In this document: one piece after another, positions 59,769 to 64,000 of the stretch
How positions within the stretch are numbered: position 1 is the first letter of the stretch
Layout: each line of letters opens with the position of its first letter
Assembly (NCBI GenBank): GCA_023384095.1
Contig: JAHDXT010000015.1
Coordinates: 1-64,000, forward strand
Source: Hyphomicrobiaceae bacterium
Lineage (GTDB): Bacteria > Pseudomonadota > Alphaproteobacteria > Rhizobiales > Hyphomicrobiaceae
Direction of reading: 5' to 3'
Length of the DNA stretch: 64,000 bases
Position numbers and translations under genes: made by a program
Notes under the pieces: generated by a model
Told to the model about the DNA's origin: nothing
The model's input: the letters and a program-made list of their open reading frames with translations, nothing else
Database searches by the model: none

Positions 59769-59803
59769 ACCCCCTATTCCCTGTAACCTGTAACCTGTGA
59801 CCT
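59769..59803. repeat. right flank repeat of the four-helix-bundle cassette
   Basis: CCCTGTAACCTGTAACCTGT followed by GACCT contains three CTGTAACC-type units just before the permease gene start. Read on the minus strand it is AGGTCACAGGTTACAGG, matching the AGGTCACAGGGG of the left flank in inverted orientation. Confidence 0.55.
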
Positions 59804-60781
59804 ATGCTCGCCTTCGCCATCCGCCGCGTGATCGAGGCCGCAGTCGTGATGCTGACGGTGGCGCTGCTGGCGTTCGTGCTGTTCCGGTTCGTGGGCGATC
59901 CTGTCAACCAGATGGTGGGACAGGACACGCCGCTCGAGGACCGGATCAGGATCCGCCAGGAGCTCGGGCTGGACGACCCCGTGCCTGTCCAGCTCGGCCG
60001 TTTCCTGTGGGGCGCGGTCCGGTTCGATTTCGGCATTTCCTATCAGGTGAAGCAGCCGGTGGCCGCGCTGATCGCGGAGCGGTTCCCGGCGACGATCGAG
60101 CTCGCCCTCGCGGCTGCGGTGTTCGCGGTCGTGCTCGGCATCCCGATGGGCGTCTACACCGGCATCCACCGCGACTCGTGGCTGTCCAAGATCTTCCTCA
60201 CCATCTCGCTCATCGGGATATCGCTGCCGACCTTCCTGATCGGCATTCTGCTGATCTACCTTTTCGCAGTGAAGCTCGGCGTGCTGCCGTCGTTCGGGCG
60301 CGGCGAGGTGGTCGCGATCGGGTTCTGGCGGACGGGCCTCCTCACGGCGTCGGGCCTGAAAGCCCTCATCCTGCCCGCAATCACGCTCGGCCTGTTCCAG
60401 ATGACGCTCGTCACCCGCCTCGTGCGGTCGGAAATGCTCGAGGTGCTGCGCACGGACTACATCAGGTTCGCGCGCGCCCGCGGCCTCGCCAGCCGCGCCA
60501 TCCACTTCGGCCATGCGCTCAAGAACACGCTGGTGCCGGTCATCACCATCATCGGCCTGCAGGTCGGCGCGCTGATCGCCTTCGCGATCATCACCGAGAC
60601 CGTATTCCAGTGGCCCGGCATGGGCCTGCTGTTCATCCAGTCGGTGCAGAACGCCGACATCCCCGTCATGGCGGCCTACCTGATGATGGTCGCCTTACTG
60701 TTCGTTCTCATAAACTTCATCGTCGACCTGCTCTATGTTGCGGTCGACCCCCGCATTCGCATCCTGGGGGGCGCAAGCTGA
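59804..60781 (+). CDS. dppB: dipeptide-type ABC transporter permease 1
   Basis: DppB-like, 325 residues, with six predicted spans. FVLFRFVGDPVNQMVGQDTP at about 25-44 and the EAA loop LRTDYIRFARARGLASRAIHFGHALKNTLVPV (about 215-246) are family features. The ATG at 59804 is only one base past the right cassette repeat, so the insertion has probably altered its original ribosome binding site. A 50-base gap separates it from dppC. Confidence 0.94.
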   Translation: MLAFAIRRVIEAAVVMLTVALLAFVLFRFVGDPVNQMVGQDTPLEDRIRIRQELGLDDPVPVQLGRFLWGAVRFDFGISYQVKQPVAALIAERFPATIELALAAAVFAVVLGIPMGVYTGIHRDSWLSKIFLTISLIGISLPTFLIGILLIYLFAVKLGVLPSFGRGEVVAIGFWRTGLLTASGLKALILPAITLGLFQMTLVTRLVRSEMLEVLRTDYIRFARARGLASRAIHFGHALKNTLVPVITIIGLQVGALIAFAIITETVFQWPGMGLLFIQSVQNADIPVMAAYLMMVALLFVLINFIVDLLYVAVDPRIRILGGAS

Positions 60782-60831
60782 TGCTGCGATCCCGACAATT
60801 CTGTTCCGTCATGGAGATGTTTCGTTAGCTC

Positions 60832-61787
60832 ATGGAAATCGATGCGGGCGATGAGGACGGCTCGGCCGCGGCGGATGACACCGGATTTCTGGCGCGCGTG
60901 CGCGACAACGATCTGCTGCACTCGTTCTTGCGCAACCGGCTGGTCGTGGTTGCGGCTGCCGTGACGCTGACGTTCGTGCTGCTGTCGGTGCTGGCGCCAT
61001 GGATCGCGCCGCACGACCCCTACGACGTGCGCACGCTGAGCCTGCTCGATTCGCACACGCCGCCCGCCTGGGAGCAGGGCGGCGACCCGCGCTTCCTGCT
61101 CGGAACGGACGACCAGGGCCGGGACATCCTTTCGACAATCCTGTTCGGAGCACGCATCTCGATCGCCATCGGCATTCTCTCCGTGCTGCTGGCGATGGGG
61201 ATCGGTGTCTCGCTCGGACTGATCGCCGGCTACTTCGGCGGCCCGGCGGACACGGTCATCATGCGCATCGCGGACGTGCAGCTCACGTTCCCCGCGATCC
61301 TGACCGCGCTGCTTATCGACGGCGTGGCGCGAGTGATGCTCGGTGCGCACCAGAGCGCCGGCGGCGAGTTCTGGATACTGGTCGTGGCGATCGGGCTCTC
61401 CTACTGGGTGCAGTACGCCCGCACCGTGCGCGGCGTCACGCTGGTGGAGCGCAACAAGGAGTACGTGCAGGCCGCGCGCCTGATCGGGCTCGGGCCGTTC
61501 AAAATCATGTTCGCCCAAGTGCTGCCGAACGTGATGAGCCCCGTGCTGGTCATCGCCACCATCAACCTGGCGCTGGCGGTCCTGACGGAGGCGACGCTGT
61601 CCTTCCTCGGCGTGGGGCTGCCGCCGACCGAGCCCTCGCTCGGCACCCTCATCCGCATCGGCAACAACTTCCTGATGTCGGGCGAATACTGGATCGTGAT
61701 TTTTCCGGGTATCGCCCTTGCCGCATTGGTGCTCGCCGTCAATCTCGTCGGCGACTGGCTGCGCGACGCGCTCAATCCCAAGCTGCG

Positions 61788-61791
<4 letters not shown>
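60832..61791 (+). CDS. dppC: dipeptide-type ABC transporter permease 2
   Basis: DppC-like, 319 residues. A cytoplasmic acidic N-terminus (about 1-30) precedes the first span. LGTDDQGRDILSTILFGARISI near 90-111 and the EAA loop LVERNKEYVQAARLIGLGPFKIMFAQVLPNVMSP (about 204-237) mark the OppC/DppC family. GVGLPPTEPSLGTLI is also typical. The stop overlaps the dppD start (ATGA). Confidence 0.95.
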
Positions 61792-62770
<979 letters not shown>

Positions 62771-62774
<4 letters not shown>

Positions 62775-63769
62775 GCGAGCCGCCGCTGGTCGATGTCCGC
62801 GGCCTGTCGCGCACCTTCGACGTATCGAAGCCCTGGCTCAACCGCGTGCTGGAAGGCGATGAGCGGCGGTTGCTCAAGGCCGTGCAGGACGTCTCCTTCA
62901 CGATCGAGCGGCGGGAGACGTTCGCGCTCGTCGGCGAATCGGGGTCCGGCAAGTCGACGGTCGCGAAAATGGTGGTCGGCCTGCTGCAGCCGACCGACGG
63001 CAGCGTCACCATAGACGGCGTCGACATGTGGAAGGGATCGGCCGCGGGAGACATCAAGGCGCTGCGCCGCCGCATCCAGATGATCTTCCAGGACCCTTAC
63101 GCCAGCCTCAACCCGCGCTGGCGCGTCGGCCGCATCATCGCCGACCCGATCCGCGCCTTCGGCCTCGCCAAGGGCAAGGCGGAGATCGAGCACCGCACGG
63201 GCGAGCTGCTCCGCCTCGTCGGGCTGGACCCGTTGGACGCGCGCAAGTATCCGCACGAGTTCTCCGGCGGCCAGCGCCAGCGAATCTGCATCGCGCGAGC
63301 GCTGTCCTCCAAGCCGCAGTTCCTGGTGTGCGACGAGCCGACCTCGGCGCTCGACGTCTCGGTGCAGGCGCAGATCCTGAACCTGATGCGCGACCTGCAG
63401 GACCAGTTCGGCCTCACCTACCTCTTCATCAGCCACAATCTGGCGGTGGTGCGGCACATGGCGGCGCGCATCGGCGTCATGTACCTTGGCCGGCTGGTGG
63501 AGATCGCGCCGGCCGGGGCACTGTTCTCCGCCCCCCAGCACCCCTATTCGCGGATGCTGCTCGATGCGGTGCCCGACCTGAAAATGAGCGGACGGCCGCG
63601 CAAGATGATCGAGGGCGAGATCCCCAACCCGATCAGGCCGCCACCGGGCTGCGCCTTTCACCCGCGCTGCCCGCTCGCAACGGACCAGTGCCGCAGCGAG
63701 GTGCCGCTGCCACTTGCGTTCCAGGGCCGCACGGTCGCCTGCCACGAGGCCGGGGCCGGGCGGATCTGA
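62771..63769 (+). CDS. dppF: dipeptide-type ABC transporter ATPase 2
   Basis: DppF-like, 332 residues. Walker A GESGSGKST (about residues 58-66), signature FSGGQRQRICIARAL and Walker B FLVCDEPTSALDVS. The C-terminal extension has GCAFHPRCPLATDQCRSEVP, again with a four-cysteine pattern. It completes the importer. A 126-base gap without genes precedes the last, partial gene. Confidence 0.96.
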
Positions 63770-63895
63770 GCCGGAGCGCCGGTCGTGCCTGCGGCGCCGT
63801 CGACGCCGATGCCTTCGCCTGCGGCCCGAAGCCTCGCCCCCGATTGGAACCCGCGCATGGCGCCATCGGTTATCGGCGCGACGGGGAGAGGTTGA

Positions 63896-64000
63896 ATGGA
63901 GGCCAAAGCGATGAACCCCGTCAGGTGGCGCCTGCGGGCTGCCGCCGCCGCGATAGGTGCGGTCTGCGTGGCGCACTCTGCGTCCGCTCTGGAGCTGACG
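63896..64000 (+). CDS. secreted protein, N-terminal fragment cut by the window end
   Basis: The ATG at 63896 is preceded by GGGGAGAGG, a strong ribosome binding site. The 35 visible codons encode a Sec signal: MEAKAMNPVRWRLRAAAAAI, then GAVCVAHSASA and LELT, with cleavage expected after SASA. The second ATG at 63911 is also possible. The protein runs off the window, so its identity is unknown; after an importer operon a periplasmic binding protein is possible. Confidence 0.65.
   Translation, partial: MEAKAMNPVRWRLRAAAAAIGAVCVAHSASALELT

Overview
The window looks like chromosomal DNA from an alphaproteobacterium, probably Hyphomicrobiales (Rhizobiales). The evidence is a G+C content of about two thirds by eye, a soxBDAG sarcosine oxidase operon, an OpgC protein, a TupABC tungstate importer with a helix-turn-helix/binding-protein regulator, a BigR-like repressor fused by overlap to a rhodanese gene, and the palindromic intergenic repeats typical of that group. 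Gene order is dense, with many start/stop overlaps. I recognised no rRNA, tRNA, CRISPR array or transposase gene.

Layout. 1-6265: the end of narG, then narH, narJ, narI, a parvulin isomerase, a small unknown gene and a hemerythrin gene. This is a respiratory nitrate reductase operon, interrupted after narG by an oppositely oriented PIN toxin/antitoxin pair. 6461-10063: two adjacent multicopper-oxidase-like genes, each with an incomplete set of copper ligands, followed by an SCO1/SenC copper chaperone. 10286-18248: type II secretion genes in blocks (gspL-M-N leftward; gspE-F-H-I-J rightward; gspG and a prepilin peptidase leftward) with no gspD or gspK in the window. 18255-22340: a type I secretion adaptor and ABC exporter, with a LuxR-type response regulator upstream. 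22551-27402: an ARPP-1/DUF6569-like secreted protein, a Bcr/CflA-type MFS exporter, a small exported protein, a PLP dehydratase and a short coiled-coil protein.

27416-32685: soxB-D-A-G, linking methyl-amine (sarcosine) catabolism to folate C1 pools. 32877-40412: an oxyanion hub made of a one-component regulator, tupB-C-A, an orphan ModA-like protein, a 69-residue unknown, a Mop molbindin and a FecBCD/BtuCD-type importer. This fits the molybdenum demand of the nitrate reductase. 40426-43681: GNAT acetyltransferase, UspA, rhodanese-DUF2892, BigR-like ArsR repressor and haloacid dehalogenase. 43765-48247: cupin, 3-hydroxyisobutyrate-dehydrogenase-like and enoyl-CoA-hydratase-like genes, then tctB-tctA without tctC. 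48394-56298: a large unknown protein, ispE, a TPR protein, a second PLP dehydratase, opgC and an SGNH hydrolase. 56340-64000: an M20 amidohydrolase and a complete dipeptide-type ABC importer (dppA-B-C-D-F) interrupted by a four-helix-bundle gene, then the first 35 codons of another secreted protein.

The most interesting parts are the split multicopper oxidase pair, the tungstate/molybdate hub, the toxin-antitoxin insertion inside nar, the cassette-like four-helix-bundle gene inside the dpp operon, and two families of long palindromic intergenic repeats. Two copies of one repeat family punctuate the nar operon itself.
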